Positions 8,096-17,656 of a stretch of DNA of 45,789 nucleotides are shown here, piece after piece; the first letter of the stretch is position 1; every line of letters begins with the position of its first letter. The position numbers and the translations under genes are program-made. Source of the stretch: Gimesia sp. (GTDB lineage Bacteria; Planctomycetota; Planctomycetia; Planctomycetales; Planctomycetaceae). Under the pieces are notes generated by a model. The model was not told the DNA's origin, searched no databases, and worked only from the letters and a program-made list of their open reading frames with translations. The stretch is taken from contig PAJV01000025.1 in assembly GCA_002706765.1 (NCBI GenBank), positions 31,011 through 76,799 on the forward strand. Reading direction: 5' to 3'.

Positions 8096-8469
8096 AAAAC
8101 TGTTCCTTGTTACATTACAAGAGGGTTTTTCGTCGAGAGTCTTAATGATTTCAGAATCTACTTGGGTGGACTTTGTCTTTGCCACAGAGGTGATGATTTG
8201 CTTCCCACCCCCAATTGACTGCCAGAATCAGACCTGGCAGCATTCAAAGCTTTGGCAGCATTTTGAATCGCTATAGTTGGATGCCGTGACAAACAAATCA
8301 TTTGCTAAACGTGATCTCGTGCTTCTAGTTCACAAAATTCTGCTCATGGCAAATTACACGTTGCCGTAGCGGTGGTTATTGTTCGTATTCTTACTTATTC
8401 TTCATCTTGCTCTATAAAAAATTTAGTAACTATTCTCAGACCTTTTCCCGCGTGAGTGATGACTTAGTT
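8096..8469. other. Non-coding stretch between Spy-like and CBM48 genes
   Basis: About 370 bases lie between two minus-strand genes. An alternative GTG start for the CBM48 gene lies at 8185. I see no tRNA-like, repeat or mobile-element signature here. Confidence 0.4.
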
Positions 8470-9297
8470 CTATTCGCGCGCCCCCGTCGTCTGGTGATCC
8501 GGAGACAAGTTTCCGACGAGAGTTTGACGTTGTTCGTCAGTGAGAACCCTGGCTGCTTCCCCGACTGCTCGGATGTAGGCGATCCGCTTGTCGCTACGGA
8601 GTTTTTCGATTTCACGAATCTTGGTCTCAATCTTGGCCGCGGCGGGCGTATCGGAACTGGTTAACACCCAAAGTTCCTGCTCTGCCTCCGAAATCCAACG
8701 GTCAAATGTGGCCTGACCCAACAACACCTTTTCCTTGATTTGATTCAGCTTTACTTGTTGTTCTTGAGTCAACGTGATGTGCTGTGAATGGTCGAGAAAA
8801 AAACTGGTGGCGCCAATATGATAGATGTGCGATGCGCCGGCAAACCCAGGCAATGCCGACGGCATCTGCATCTGCCCTATGCCTTTCATCTGTCCCATCA
8901 TTGCCATTCCCGACATTCCTTTTCCATTCATTATTCCCATTTCAGACATTCGCTGCCCAGACATTGTTGCCATGCCCATGCCAACTTTTTTTCCCATACC
9001 TTTCCCCATCATGTCCTTCATCGGATTGCTTTTCATCCCGGAGCCCATTTTGCCATCGTGCTTTTGCTGTAACGTCATTTCGAGTTTCGCCACTTTGGTT
9101 TGTAAGTCTTGAATTTGAGCGGCTAACGATTGGTCACCGGTGGTTGACTTGCCTGAAGTGTGATTCGTGTGAGGACTACCTTTCGCTGTAGAACTTTGTG
9201 CGCAGACCGTCCTCAAACTGACTAAACTCAATAAGAAAAGGACTGCGACCAAAATCAAAACAATTTGAAAATTCTTGGTCCTTGTGGCGTAGTTCAT
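8470..9297 (-). CDS. Exported Met-rich Spy/CpxP-like periplasmic protein (metal sensor or chaperone)
   Basis: This protein of about 275 aa has a signal peptide (IVLILVAVLFLLSLVSLRTVCA), a coiled-coil piece (LAAQIQDLQTKVAKLEMTLQ), a long Gly/Met-rich segment and a C-terminal Spy/CpxP-like helical domain. The Gly/Met segment has about 19 Met in 65 residues near 83-148 (KDMMGKGMGKKVGMGM). The helical domain carries two LTxEQ motifs (LTQEQQVKLNQI and LTDEQRQTL). ATG 9297 is chosen because GAGGAG precedes it by 7 nt. Met-rich segments typically bind Cu(I)/Ag(I), so I infer periplasmic copper binding or sensing. The gene just upstream on the same strand is a pseudogene. Confidence 0.82.
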   Translation of the reverse strand: MNYATRTKNFQIVLILVAVLFLLSLVSLRTVCAQSSTAKGSPHTNHTSGKSTTGDQSLAAQIQDLQTKVAKLEMTLQQKHDGKMGSGMKSNPMKDMMGKGMGKKVGMGMATMSGQRMSEMGIMNGKGMSGMAMMGQMKGIGQMQMPSALPGFAGASHIYHIGATSFFLDHSQHITLTQEQQVKLNQIKEKVLLGQATFDRWISEAEQELWVLTSSDTPAAAKIETKIREIEKLRSDKRIAYIRAVGEAARVLTDEQRQTLVGNLSPDHQTTGARE

Positions 9298-9348
9298 AAT
9301 AACGCTCCTCATTCAACTGATTTTTAACTGAGAATTTAGACGGAAACC

Positions 9349-9696
9349 TCATTTATTTCTGATTTTCGAGCTTCGCCTTCGTGTTATCATGGTGTCTTTG
9401 GCAGCATCATGTTTGTATTCCGCATCAATCTATTTTAAGGCCAGAGAGAACTTGCTGTCGTGAGCATTGAGGATGGTCGCTTTCTAAGCCATTTCCTCTT
9501 GGGCCTTTAGCAGCAATCGCTGGAACGAAGTGCGAGCGGCCTTGCCTCGACTCTGACAAACAAAATCAATGAGATCTTGAATTTCTCATCCGTCTAGATC
9601 CGAAGGCACCAAGAAAGAACAGCAACTTCCTTGATGAATCCCCTCTCGTTTGTAGGTATTCAATTTGTCAAAATATGAAATAATGCTCTCCTTCAT
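9349..9696 (-). pseudogene. Decayed gene of unknown family with three internal stop codons
   Basis: On the minus strand, one frame of 116 codons reads like a real protein (MKESIISYFDKLNTY, HQGSCCSFLVPSDLDG, EIQDLIDFVCQSRGKAARTS, KATILNAHDSKFSLALK, IDAEYKHD) but contains TGA, TAG and TAG. No frameshift is needed to keep the frame from ATG to the final TGA. Each stop sits where Trp (TGG) would be plausible (DG-x-EIQD, EMA-x-KAT, ALK-x-IDAEY). It lies 51 nt upstream of the Spy-like gene. I do not recognise the family. Protein-like composition across the stops indicates a recently inactivated gene. Confidence 0.55.
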
Positions 9697-9739
9697 TGTC
9701 TGTAAGGATCGCCAGTATTGTTGGAGAGATCAGAAACAC

Positions 9740-10297
9740 TTACTTTTTGGGTGTGGTTTCCTTCTTACTATTGGCTAGTTCCTTAATTTCGAGTTTACGC
9801 ATCAGCGCTGCATGCTCAGCCATCGCTTTTTCCAGCTCTTTGGTGATGTCACTGCAGCATTTCATCCCAGCAGTTCGATCGAACGTGTCCATCTGGCATT
9901 CAGCGTGTAGTGTCTTGTGTTGTGCTGTTGCATTCGTTAGATGGTCTTCAATTACCTTTAAGCTCGCCAGGACTTCTTTATCTCCGGCGTACTCTTTGCG
10001 GATCGTGGCGAGTTCCTTTTTCGTAGCGTCGATATTCCGCCCGAGTTCTGTGGACTCTGACCTTGCCAGTTCTGGGTCGATGGTTTGAGCATCACGAGTA
10101 TAGTAATAGAGGTCACGAGAATAATCTCTCGCGTGACTCATGTTGCGCGATGAACGGAAAGTGCTCGACCCATAGTGAGGCTTTCCCATATATGGGCGCG
10201 ATCCCGGCGGGGCAAACGCCGACAGATCTTTTGACAATATCGCAGGCGCGACGATAGCAAAACAGATTCCTGCTAATAAGAGACGTGAGTGTTTCAT
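9740..10297 (-). CDS. Exported helical protein of unknown function
   Basis: This 185-aa protein has a clear signal peptide (LLLAGICFAIVAPAILS). It is followed by a Tyr/Ser/Arg-rich stretch (PYMGKPHYGSSTFRSSRN), then mostly helix to the Lys-rich C-terminus. The central part reads GRNIDATKKELATIRKEYAG and later ECQMDTFDRTAGMKCCSDIT, containing a Cys pair and an upstream Cys. GGGAGAAG lies just before the ATG. I do not recognise a named family. Location beside the Met-rich Spy-like protein suggests a periplasmic part in metal handling, but this is inference from context only. Confidence 0.72.
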   Translation of the reverse strand: MKHSRLLLAGICFAIVAPAILSKDLSAFAPPGSRPYMGKPHYGSSTFRSSRNMSHARDYSRDLYYYTRDAQTIDPELARSESTELGRNIDATKKELATIRKEYAGDKEVLASLKVIEDHLTNATAQHKTLHAECQMDTFDRTAGMKCCSDITKELEKAMAEHAALMRKLEIKELANSKKETTPKK

Positions 10298-10848
10298 GAT
10301 CTTCTCCCAAAAATATTTGAAATGTTAAATTGAACGCTATCGCTGGTATTGGATGCGTGATGATACCGGTTTCTTCACGACTTACTTTGAATTTGTAAAT
10401 ATCAGCTTTTTTTAGCTCACTTTGAAGAAATAGTGACCTGGCAACATTGAAATATAACTGCGGGAGAATTGGTCCATTTGGGTTGGCATAATCGACAGAA
10501 CGAACTTAAAGGGGCCATTCTATTTATGTAATGAATCGCCTCCCCTGATGATGGAAGTGATTGAAATGTAATGAGTTCAGATTCAGATTGGAGATTTTCA
10601 TCTCACCAGTTTCTGCATCGATTACATGATAGAGATGCAAGCGTAACCTCTATTGACTCTATGTCTGATTATGAAGATACTCCCGCAGTCTACCCAAATC
10701 TTTAGCATCTACATTTTTGCGACACATCCTGAAAAGATTGACGATTTCCAGATAGTTCGCCTGTAGTTCATTTCTGTATGGACCGATTTAAATGGATAGA
10801 AACTTCCTCGCTGACACAGGGCAGCAGAGAATAAAGGGTTTTTCTTTC
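10298..10848. other. Long intergenic stretch without a confident gene
   Basis: About 550 AT-rich bases lie between divergent genes. On the minus strand near 10665-10785 there may be a few dozen codons that read like a protein end, but I see no start codon and could not place it reliably. I see no RNA or mobile-element signature. Promoters for both flanking genes presumably lie here. Confidence 0.4.
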
Positions 10849-11340
10849 ATGTGGATGACTAATACAATCACGACTCGCATTTTGATCTGTCTAGCTATGC
10901 TGACAGTTCCATTGCAAGATCTACCTGCTGCTTCCTGTAACTGTAGCCTTGGTTGTTCTCTATCGTTCACGAACTGCTGTTGTTGTACGGGTGCACCAAT
11001 CTGCCATTGTGGAGAGGGTACAGAAATCACGACAGACTCTGCCTCTGGTTGTGAGTCACAGTCAGAAAAAGACGCCTGTTGTATCGAAACTCAGGCTGCA
11101 GAACCTGGTTCATGCTCTTGCGGGACAAACTGTCATTGTGGTAAGCAAAGCCAGCCCGTTAGTCCCCTTGTACCGTCATCAGACGCGAAAAATCCTTCCG
11201 AAAAATTGGTGAGCCTGTCACAGTTGACGGTGGTGACGACTCTTGTCGATCAGCCACCAAAATTGGGAAAACCTCGCTGTATTTCAGCATCTCTGGTGTC
11301 CCTTGATCGCTGCGTATCTCTTTGCCGCTTCACGCTATAG
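10849..11340 (+). CDS. Exported Cys-rich (metallothionein-like) protein
   Basis: This protein of about 163 aa has a signal peptide (ITTRILICLAMLTVPLQDLPAA) and then a Cys-rich first half: CNCSLGC, NCCCCTG, CHCGEG, ACC and CSCGTNCHCGK. It has about 19 cysteines after the signal in total. The second half is Ser/Pro-rich and ends RCVSLCRFTL. The start MWMTNT is chosen because AAAGGG lies upstream of it and because it places the signal peptide at the N-terminus. The Cys/His pairs suggest binding of soft metals in the periplasm. It is not a member of a named metallothionein family that I recognise. The next gene has a similar layout and C-terminal ending. Confidence 0.68.
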   Translation: MWMTNTITTRILICLAMLTVPLQDLPAASCNCSLGCSLSFTNCCCCTGAPICHCGEGTEITTDSASGCESQSEKDACCIETQAAEPGSCSCGTNCHCGKQSQPVSPLVPSSDAKNPSEKLVSLSQLTVVTTLVDQPPKLGKPRCISASLVSLDRCVSLCRFTL

Positions 11341-11575
11341 GTTAGTTTTAGCAATATCTTTACGCGCTGCTCACACGTCTGTTTTTTTTCCCTGCGCTAT
11401 CGTTTCGCAATCAGTAACAAATTTCTGATCGCATTAAACGATGCAAAGTCTTTAAAAATCCAGTATTAGGGTAGACCATGAGAATTGCTCAGCTTAGCGT
11501 GAACAGAATTCAGACTTGACTGTCGTAAGTCTGGGCCTTAAAACAAATGAAACTTTCCTTTTGACTGGTGTAGCG

Positions 11576-11965
11576 ATGTTTCCGTTTTCTATTCACTCAT
11601 TGACTTCCTGTGTGCTGGTGGCAGCAACTCTCTTCGGGGGAATTGTTCCGTTAGCGCAGGCTGGTAGTCATTGTGGTACTGAAGCGTGCTGCTGCTTACC
11701 CTTGATTGAAGCGGAATACAGTTGCTGCTCTCAATCATCTCATCAGCTGCAATGCCGATGTTCAGTCGAGAAGGAACTTCCTGCCGCTCCGGATGAAAAT
11801 CGTAGTTCACATGAACGTGAATCATCCCGGCGCGCAGCCGCACTGGTCGTCACGTTTGCTGTCTGCATGAAACAATCGCAAGCAGACGCTACGTTTGACA
11901 CCCTGCCATTCTCATTTCGGCCCATTCCTCGCCAGCAAGAGATTCTTTGCCGCTGGCTGATCTGA
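11576..11965 (+). CDS. Exported Cys-rich protein, second copy type
   Basis: This protein of about 130 aa has a signal peptide (SLTSCVLVAATLFGGIVPLAQA) followed by CGTEACCC, YSCCSQ and CRCSV clusters. It ends in RQQEILCRWLI, which parallels the RCVSLCRFTL ending of the previous Cys-rich protein. ATG 11576 is the in-frame start that places the signal peptide correctly; no strong ribosome site is visible. The two adjacent Cys-rich exported proteins lie just upstream of the second efflux operon on the same strand, so I infer periplasmic metal buffering. Low similarity and the missing ribosome site keep confidence moderate. Confidence 0.55.
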   Translation: MFPFSIHSLTSCVLVAATLFGGIVPLAQAGSHCGTEACCCLPLIEAEYSCCSQSSHQLQCRCSVEKELPAAPDENRSSHERESSRRAAALVVTFAVCMKQSQADATFDTLPFSFRPIPRQQEILCRWLI

Positions 11966-12137
11966 TCTCACGCCTTTGCTGTCTTTGTGCGCGCAGTTTG
12001 CCCCTGTTTTACAGTTGTATTAACACGCTCCAGAGTTGATGCGTTTTCGATTCATCAATCCCTGGCCAAAGTAAAACGGACAGACCCCATTTTCCTAAGA
12101 GATTACAGTTGGCTGAAACAATTCTGTTGAGGTTGGT

Positions 12138-14099
12138 ATGAATAATTCTAATAAAAGTGAGATCTGCGCTGTAGATAATGCAGCCTCTCAGCGCAAACAG
12201 GAGACACGCCATTGGTGGATTCGACTACTGGTACAACCAGCACTGTTTCTGCTGTGTGGGGCACTGTTGATCGCCGGACTGGGAGTCGCCCAGCAGATGG
12301 GATTTATTACTGCAGGCGGAGGAGGCCATAGTCACGGTTCTGCTCTCAGCAAAGCCATCAAATATATTTGTCCGATGATGTGCACCCCGCCTCAATCAGA
12401 ACCCGGCCGGTGTCCGGTGTGTGCAATGGAGCTTGTGCCCGCGACTTCCGATGGCTCGAACTCAGATCCCCGCGCAGTCCACATTGATCCCGCTGCCAGA
12501 CGGATTGCCAATATTCAAACCGCAACGGTCCAATCACTCCCTCTGACTCATACAATCCATTCCGTGGGTGAATTGGGCTATGACGAAGGCAACCTTAAAA
12601 CACTGTCTGCCTATGTGGACGGTCGTATTGAACGACTCTATGCCGACTTCACCGGTGTCGAAGTCAAACAGGGAGATCATCTGGCATATATTTACTCGCC
12701 CCTGCTTTATTCGAGTCAGGTCGAGCTGCTTCTGGCAAAAAAAGCGTTAAAGCACAGTCGCTCTGCCACACTTCAGCGGGTGATCCAGACTAACGAAAAT
12801 CTCTATCAGAGTTCGAAACAGAGGTTAGTCGAACTTGGCATGACAATGTCACAGATCGACGAAATCGAAAAAACGGGCACTGCTAATAGCCGAATGCATT
12901 TATGTGCCCCCATCAGTGGAACGGTGATCAAAAAACAGGCCATCGAAGGCCAGTATGTCAAAGAAGGTCAGGTCATCTATCAGTTGGCCGATCTTTCGCA
13001 GTTGTGGCTGATGCTCGAGCTGTTTCCTGAAGATGCTGCAGCGATCCGTTACGGACAGAAAGTCGAGGCGATTATCCAGTCTCAGCCCGATGAGACCATT
13101 TCCGGCCGTGTGGCGTTTATCGATCCTCAGGTCGATCCCCAGACTCGTACGGTGGGTGTGCGGATTGTGATACCGAATCTACAAGGACAGTTACGCGTCG
13201 GAGATTATGCACGCGCGACGATCTCCCTTCCTGCGGGAAGCAAAGCAAAGTCAAGCGGCATCTATGATTCCGAGTTAGCGGATTGTTGGATTTGTCCGCG
13301 ACATCCTCATATTATCGCCAAAGCCTCCGGTAAGTGCCCTCTGTCAGGCCAAGATCTGGTTCCCACGTCGCAGTATGGTTATGTGTCGCAGTCATTTGCT
13401 GAGAGTGAAGCGCTCACAGTGCCCCGCGATGCGGTTCTGATGGCGGGCGAACACAGTGTGCTCTATGTCGAAACCAAGCCAGGTCGCTTTGAGATACGCA
13501 ACGTCGTACTCGGTCCGATCTGTGGTGAGCAGATCGTGATCCTGAAAGGGGTGACACAAGGGGAACAGGTGGCGACCAGGGGGAACTTCCTGATCGATTC
13601 GCAGATGCAGTTGGCGGGTAATCCTTCTCTGATTGATCCGACTCGGGCCGAACCGCTGCCGGATGAAGGTCTGTCGGAAACGATGTTGGCCACGCTTTCG
13701 AAACTCCCTAAAACAGACCAAAAACTGGCCGAAAATCAACGGATTTGTCCGGTAACCATGATGTATCTAGGTTCGATGGGCGCACCTCCCAAAGTAGACG
13801 TGAATGGAGAAACTGTTTTCATCTGTTGTGAAGGCTGCCGCGAAAGTCTTTTGGAACATCCTCAGAAATATCTGGAAATAATCAAAACTGCAGATGCATC
13901 GAAGAATCAGTTCGACTCAGAGAATGATATGGAACTCCCCCCCCTGGATATGCCTGAAATCATGGAATTTGACGACAGCCTGCCCCCAATTGATATGCCT
14001 ATGGACATGGAAATAGAACACGAATCTTTGAAACTGAAACCACCACGGCCCGTCACACCACAAACAGCCGCCGGACAGAAAAAGAAGGCTCGACAATGA
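12138..14099 (+). CDS. CusB-type efflux RND adaptor with N-terminal HMBD and C-terminal YHS-like domain
   Basis: This 653-aa periplasmic adaptor belongs to the second efflux system. In order it has a membrane anchor (about 31-52), a Gly/His patch (GGGGHSHG), and a heavy-metal-binding module at 76-101. That module is the CPMMC variant (YICPMMCTPP ... CPVCAMEL) rather than CPMHP. The HlyD/CusB core follows (LSAYVDGRIERLYADFTG, YIYSPLLYSSQVELL). An atypical module lies near 383-410 (CWICPRHPH...CPLSGQDL), and a YHS-like domain near 534-582 (ICPVTMMYLGSMGAPPKV ... FICCEGCRES). The tail is Met/Asp/Pro-rich. GAGG precedes the start. Its stop overlaps the pump start (ATGA), so the pair is coupled. 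Confidence 0.92.
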   Translation: MNNSNKSEICAVDNAASQRKQETRHWWIRLLVQPALFLLCGALLIAGLGVAQQMGFITAGGGGHSHGSALSKAIKYICPMMCTPPQSEPGRCPVCAMELVPATSDGSNSDPRAVHIDPAARRIANIQTATVQSLPLTHTIHSVGELGYDEGNLKTLSAYVDGRIERLYADFTGVEVKQGDHLAYIYSPLLYSSQVELLLAKKALKHSRSATLQRVIQTNENLYQSSKQRLVELGMTMSQIDEIEKTGTANSRMHLCAPISGTVIKKQAIEGQYVKEGQVIYQLADLSQLWLMLELFPEDAAAIRYGQKVEAIIQSQPDETISGRVAFIDPQVDPQTRTVGVRIVIPNLQGQLRVGDYARATISLPAGSKAKSSGIYDSELADCWICPRHPHIIAKASGKCPLSGQDLVPTSQYGYVSQSFAESEALTVPRDAVLMAGEHSVLYVETKPGRFEIRNVVLGPICGEQIVILKGVTQGEQVATRGNFLIDSQMQLAGNPSLIDPTRAEPLPDEGLSETMLATLSKLPKTDQKLAENQRICPVTMMYLGSMGAPPKVDVNGETVFICCEGCRESLLEHPQKYLEIIKTADASKNQFDSENDMELPPLDMPEIMEFDDSLPPIDMPMDMEIEHESLKLKPPRPVTPQTAAGQKKKARQ

Positions 14100-17000
14100 T
14101 TCACAGCGTACTCGATTTTTGCCTCCGTCAACGACTCCTGATTGTACTACTGTCCGTTGCTCTGCTCGGTTATGGCTGGTACTCGGCGCAACAGGTTCCC
14201 ATCGATGCGATTCCCAATGTGGGCGAAAACCAGGTAATCGTGCTCACTGAATGGGCCGGACGGTCTCCGAAAGATGTGGAAGACCAGATTACATATCCAC
14301 TTTCGATTGCGTTACAGGCGGTACCGGGTTCCAAAAGTGTCCGTGGCAAAAGCATGTTCGGCTTTAGCTTCGTGCAGGTTACGTTTGACGATGATGTCGA
14401 TTTCTACTGGGCCCGTTCTCGTGTGGCAGAACAACTGACTACAGTCAACGGTTCTCTACCGGAGGGTGTGGTTCCAACACTCGCACCAGATGCCACTGCT
14501 TTAGGACAAATATTCTACTATGTGCTTGAGCCGCCAAAAGATATGGATCTGGCTGAGTTGAGATCGAAGCAGGACTTCTTTATTAAGTACGCGCTCCAGT
14601 CAGTAGACGGTGTGGCAGAGGTGGCTTCGATTGGCGGCTATGTGAAACAGTATCAGATCGAAGTTGACCCGGATGAACTCCGCTACCATAACATCCCGCT
14701 CAGCAAGGTAATTGATTCGGTCAAGGCATCAAACATCGACGTCGGCGCCAAGACCGTCGAGACGGGCGGGATGGAATTCATTGTTCGCGGCAAGGGTTTT
14801 ATCGGTGCGGATAAAACGGAACAGGAAACCATCGAACAGATCAACAGTACGGTGATCACCGTCAGCAAAGGCGTGCCGATTCGTATCAGCGACGTAGCCC
14901 AGGTCCAGACCGGTCCTGCCTTCCGACGCGGTGCCCTGGATTTTAATGGACATGAATCCGTGGGGGGGGTGGTGGTGATGCGCTATGGTGAGAACCCCCG
15001 TAAAGTGATCGAGCGTGTTCAGTCCAAAATTGATTCTCTGGAGACGGAGTTGGGTGGAATAAAAATACATGGCGTCTACGATCGGAGTGTCTTGATCGAC
15101 GAGACGGTTTCCACGCTGACCGAAGCGTTAATTCATGAAACGATCATCACCATCGCGGTTATGGTTCTGTTTCTGCTGCACATCCGCGCCAGCATCATTA
15201 TTGCCATCACACTGCCCATGGCGGTGCTGATGTCGTTCATTGCCATGAAAACTTTTGGTGTCGATGCCAATATCATGTCGCTGGCAGGTATCGCGATTGC
15301 GATCGGCACGATGGTCGATATGGGGATTATCATTCTGGAAAACATCTATGGCAGCCTGTCCGACTGGGAAGCCAACGGTTCTGCGGGTGGTCCCCAGCAG
15401 CGGCTGACCGTCATCCGTGATTCAGCCGCTGAGGTGATCCCCGCCGTAATCACCGCCGTCAGTACGACGATCATCAGCTTTCTACCCGTCTTTTTTCTGA
15501 CCGGCCGTGATCATAGACTGTTCGCTCCACTTGCCTGGACTAAGACGTTCGCGCTGGTGTCCAGCCTGATTGTAGCGGTGATCGTGCTGCCGATGCTCTG
15601 TCGGATCTTTCTCCGCAGTTCGCAAATCCCCCGCTGGGGACAACTGGCGGCAGGCGCGGGCTTAGGCTGTCTCACAGCCGCCCTCTGTTGGTTTGTCTGG
15701 GGAGACCACATCGCCGAAGGGTCGTCGTTGACCCTGTATGCGGCAACTGTCTTTGCTGCGGTAGCCGGTTTTCTGCTGGGCTGGTGGGTAACGTGCGAGA
15801 AAATTCGTTCCATGGAAGAGAATCCCGCCAGTCGTTTTGTGCGGTTTCTGTATGCGGGCCGGCTCAGGATGGCGCTACGGCATAAGCTGCTGATGCTCTC
15901 TATCCCCGCGATGATCATGGTTCTGGGGGCAGGCGCCTGGTTGGGCTTGCCGACGGTGTTACGTCCCCTGGAACAGGTCGTCTCGCTACTCGGAGCAGAC
16001 CTTAACGAGGTGCCCGGCTATGTGGATGCGAAACACTTTTTTACGGGACTGAAGTCGGATGACTGGATTGCCCTGGATGAAGGCAGCTGGTTCTATATGC
16101 CCAGCCTGTATCCAGCTGCCAGTTTCTCTCAGACGATGGAGATCTTGCAGGCCCAGGATACGTTGATCAAAGAGATCCCGGAAGTGCAAAATGTACTGGG
16201 TAAAATTGGTCGCGCGGAATCTGCACTCGACCCGGCACCAGCGGCAATGGTCGAAACTTATGTCATGCTCAAGCCCCGCGCCGAATGGCGGGAAGGGATA
16301 ACCGCAAGACAGATCTGGGACGAAATCAACAAAGTGGCTACCCTGCCGGGGGTAACACCGGCTTCACCTCTGCAGCCGATCGAAGGACGTGTCGTCATGC
16401 TGCAGAGCGGCATCAAGGCCTCAATGGCGATTCGGGTTTACGGCGACGATTTGGAGGGCTTGTCAAAAGCATCGCTGGCAGTCGCAAAAAACCTGAAGCA
16501 GAACCATTATGTCAACGCGGGAACCGTCAATCCCGACATTGTGATGGGCAAGCCTTACTATGAATTCGAAGTCGACCGGGAAGAAGCCGCCCGCTATGGC
16601 ATGACGACGATGATGGTAAATCAGATCGTGTCTGCCGGGTTAGGAGGAATCGATGTCACTACGACAGTGGAAGGTCGCGAACGCTACCCGATACAGGTCC
16701 GTTTTGAACGGAGCGTCCGCAAGGATCTGGATGATTTACGTCAGGTATCCGTGGTGACACACGGCGGAGATATTGTGCCCCTGGAACGTCTGGCAGACGT
16801 TACTACGACCTGGGGGCCAGGGGCGATTAACAGCGAAGATGCCCGTCTCGTTGCCCACGTCGCATTCTCTCCTTCAGGTGCTTCTGGGGATCTGGAAACC
16901 GTTGATGAGGTGATGTCTGCATTACGGGCTGCTCGGGAAAACGGGACACTGACCTTTCCCGATGGAAATTTCGAGTTACAGGCTGTGGGGTCGTTTCAGA

Positions 17001-17617
17001 ACCAGATCGAAGCCAACCGGCGACTGATGTGGATCATTCCCACAGTACTGCTGGTTAATCTGTTGATTATCTATTTGAGTTTTCAAGATCTGGCCATCGC
17101 GGCGATCGTCTTTTCGGGGATTCCGGTGGCCTTTGCCGGTGGAATGATTGCTGTAGCATGGATGGGCGTGGATATGAATACCGCAGTTTGGGTCGGATTT
17201 ATCGCTCTGTTTGGTATTGCGGTTGACGATGGCGTGGTGATGGCTACCTACATTCAGCAGACACTGAAACGCCGTTCGGTTACCAGCATCGCTGACTTAC
17301 GCGAAGCCATCTATGAAGCAGGGCTGAAACGCATTCGCCCTTGTGTAATGACGACGTTGACCACGATTTTTGCCCTGCTGCCAGTATTGATTTCGCAGGG
17401 GCGCGGGGCAGATGTGGCCCGCGCGATGGCACTGCCTGTGCTGGGTGGCATGCTGGTCGAACCTTTCACTACATTCATCGTCCCTACCATCTATTGTGCA
17501 TACCTGGAATTCAAAATTAGAGTGGGGCTGCAGGGACACGTGCTCTGTCAGGATCAACAACAGTCTGGATCGCAGAATTCGTCGTTCGATCCAGCACTTA
17601 CCGGGCCCGTTTCCTAG
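14096..17617 (+). CDS. CusA-like heavy-metal RND efflux pump (monovalent-cation type)
   Basis: This 1173-aa inner-membrane proton-driven pump begins with a membrane helix and VPIDAIPNVGENQ, then PKDVEDQITYPL. The porter domain shows FYWARSRVAEQLTTVNG and LAPDATALGQIFYYVL. The fourth transmembrane segment carries AIAIGTMVDMGIIILENI, close to the CusA/SilA (HME4) pattern, so Cu(I)/Ag(I) is the likely substrate class. A second repeat includes WVGFIALFGIAVDDGVV and RPCVMTTLTTIFALLP. An extra hydrophobic stretch near 500-560 (WGQLAAGAGLGCLTAALCWF ...) adds length over E. coli CusA (~1047 aa). It is coupled to the adaptor by a 4-nt overlap and followed by the double YHS-like protein. Confidence 0.95.
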   Translation: MIHSVLDFCLRQRLLIVLLSVALLGYGWYSAQQVPIDAIPNVGENQVIVLTEWAGRSPKDVEDQITYPLSIALQAVPGSKSVRGKSMFGFSFVQVTFDDDVDFYWARSRVAEQLTTVNGSLPEGVVPTLAPDATALGQIFYYVLEPPKDMDLAELRSKQDFFIKYALQSVDGVAEVASIGGYVKQYQIEVDPDELRYHNIPLSKVIDSVKASNIDVGAKTVETGGMEFIVRGKGFIGADKTEQETIEQINSTVITVSKGVPIRISDVAQVQTGPAFRRGALDFNGHESVGGVVVMRYGENPRKVIERVQSKIDSLETELGGIKIHGVYDRSVLIDETVSTLTEALIHETIITIAVMVLFLLHIRASIIIAITLPMAVLMSFIAMKTFGVDANIMSLAGIAIAIGTMVDMGIIILENIYGSLSDWEANGSAGGPQQRLTVIRDSAAEVIPAVITAVSTTIISFLPVFFLTGRDHRLFAPLAWTKTFALVSSLIVAVIVLPMLCRIFLRSSQIPRWGQLAAGAGLGCLTAALCWFVWGDHIAEGSSLTLYAATVFAAVAGFLLGWWVTCEKIRSMEENPASRFVRFLYAGRLRMALRHKLLMLSIPAMIMVLGAGAWLGLPTVLRPLEQVVSLLGADLNEVPGYVDAKHFFTGLKSDDWIALDEGSWFYMPSLYPAASFSQTMEILQAQDTLIKEIPEVQNVLGKIGRAESALDPAPAAMVETYVMLKPRAEWREGITARQIWDEINKVATLPGVTPASPLQPIEGRVVMLQSGIKASMAIRVYGDDLEGLSKASLAVAKNLKQNHYVNAGTVNPDIVMGKPYYEFEVDREEAARYGMTTMMVNQIVSAGLGGIDVTTTVEGRERYPIQVRFERSVRKDLDDLRQVSVVTHGGDIVPLERLADVTTTWGPGAINSEDARLVAHVAFSPSGASGDLETVDEVMSALRAARENGTLTFPDGNFELQAVGSFQNQIEANRRLMWIIPTVLLVNLLIIYLSFQDLAIAAIVFSGIPVAFAGGMIAVAWMGVDMNTAVWVGFIALFGIAVDDGVVMATYIQQTLKRRSVTSIADLREAIYEAGLKRIRPCVMTTLTTIFALLPVLISQGRGADVARAMALPVLGGMLVEPFTTFIVPTIYCAYLEFKIRVGLQGHVLCQDQQQSGSQNSSFDPALTGPVS

Positions 17618-17656
17618 TCGGGTCTGAATTCGTTTTTTAGTTTTAAGGAGAATATT

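Noticed and set aside
8784-9191. Plus-strand ORFs rich in His/Ser/Pro over the Met-rich gene.
   Set aside because: These are antisense to the Gly/Met repeat codons of the Spy-like protein, which has signal peptide and ribosome site.
9349-9696. Stop-codon reassignment as explanation for in-frame TGA/TAG codons in several genes.
   Set aside because: Other genes in the window use TGA, TAG and TAA as normal stops directly followed by next gene starts, so local gene decay is far more likely.
10792-10848. Longer N-terminus for the first Cys-rich protein.
   Set aside because: It would place 19 charged residues before the signal peptide and lacks a ribosome site; ATG 10849 fits better.
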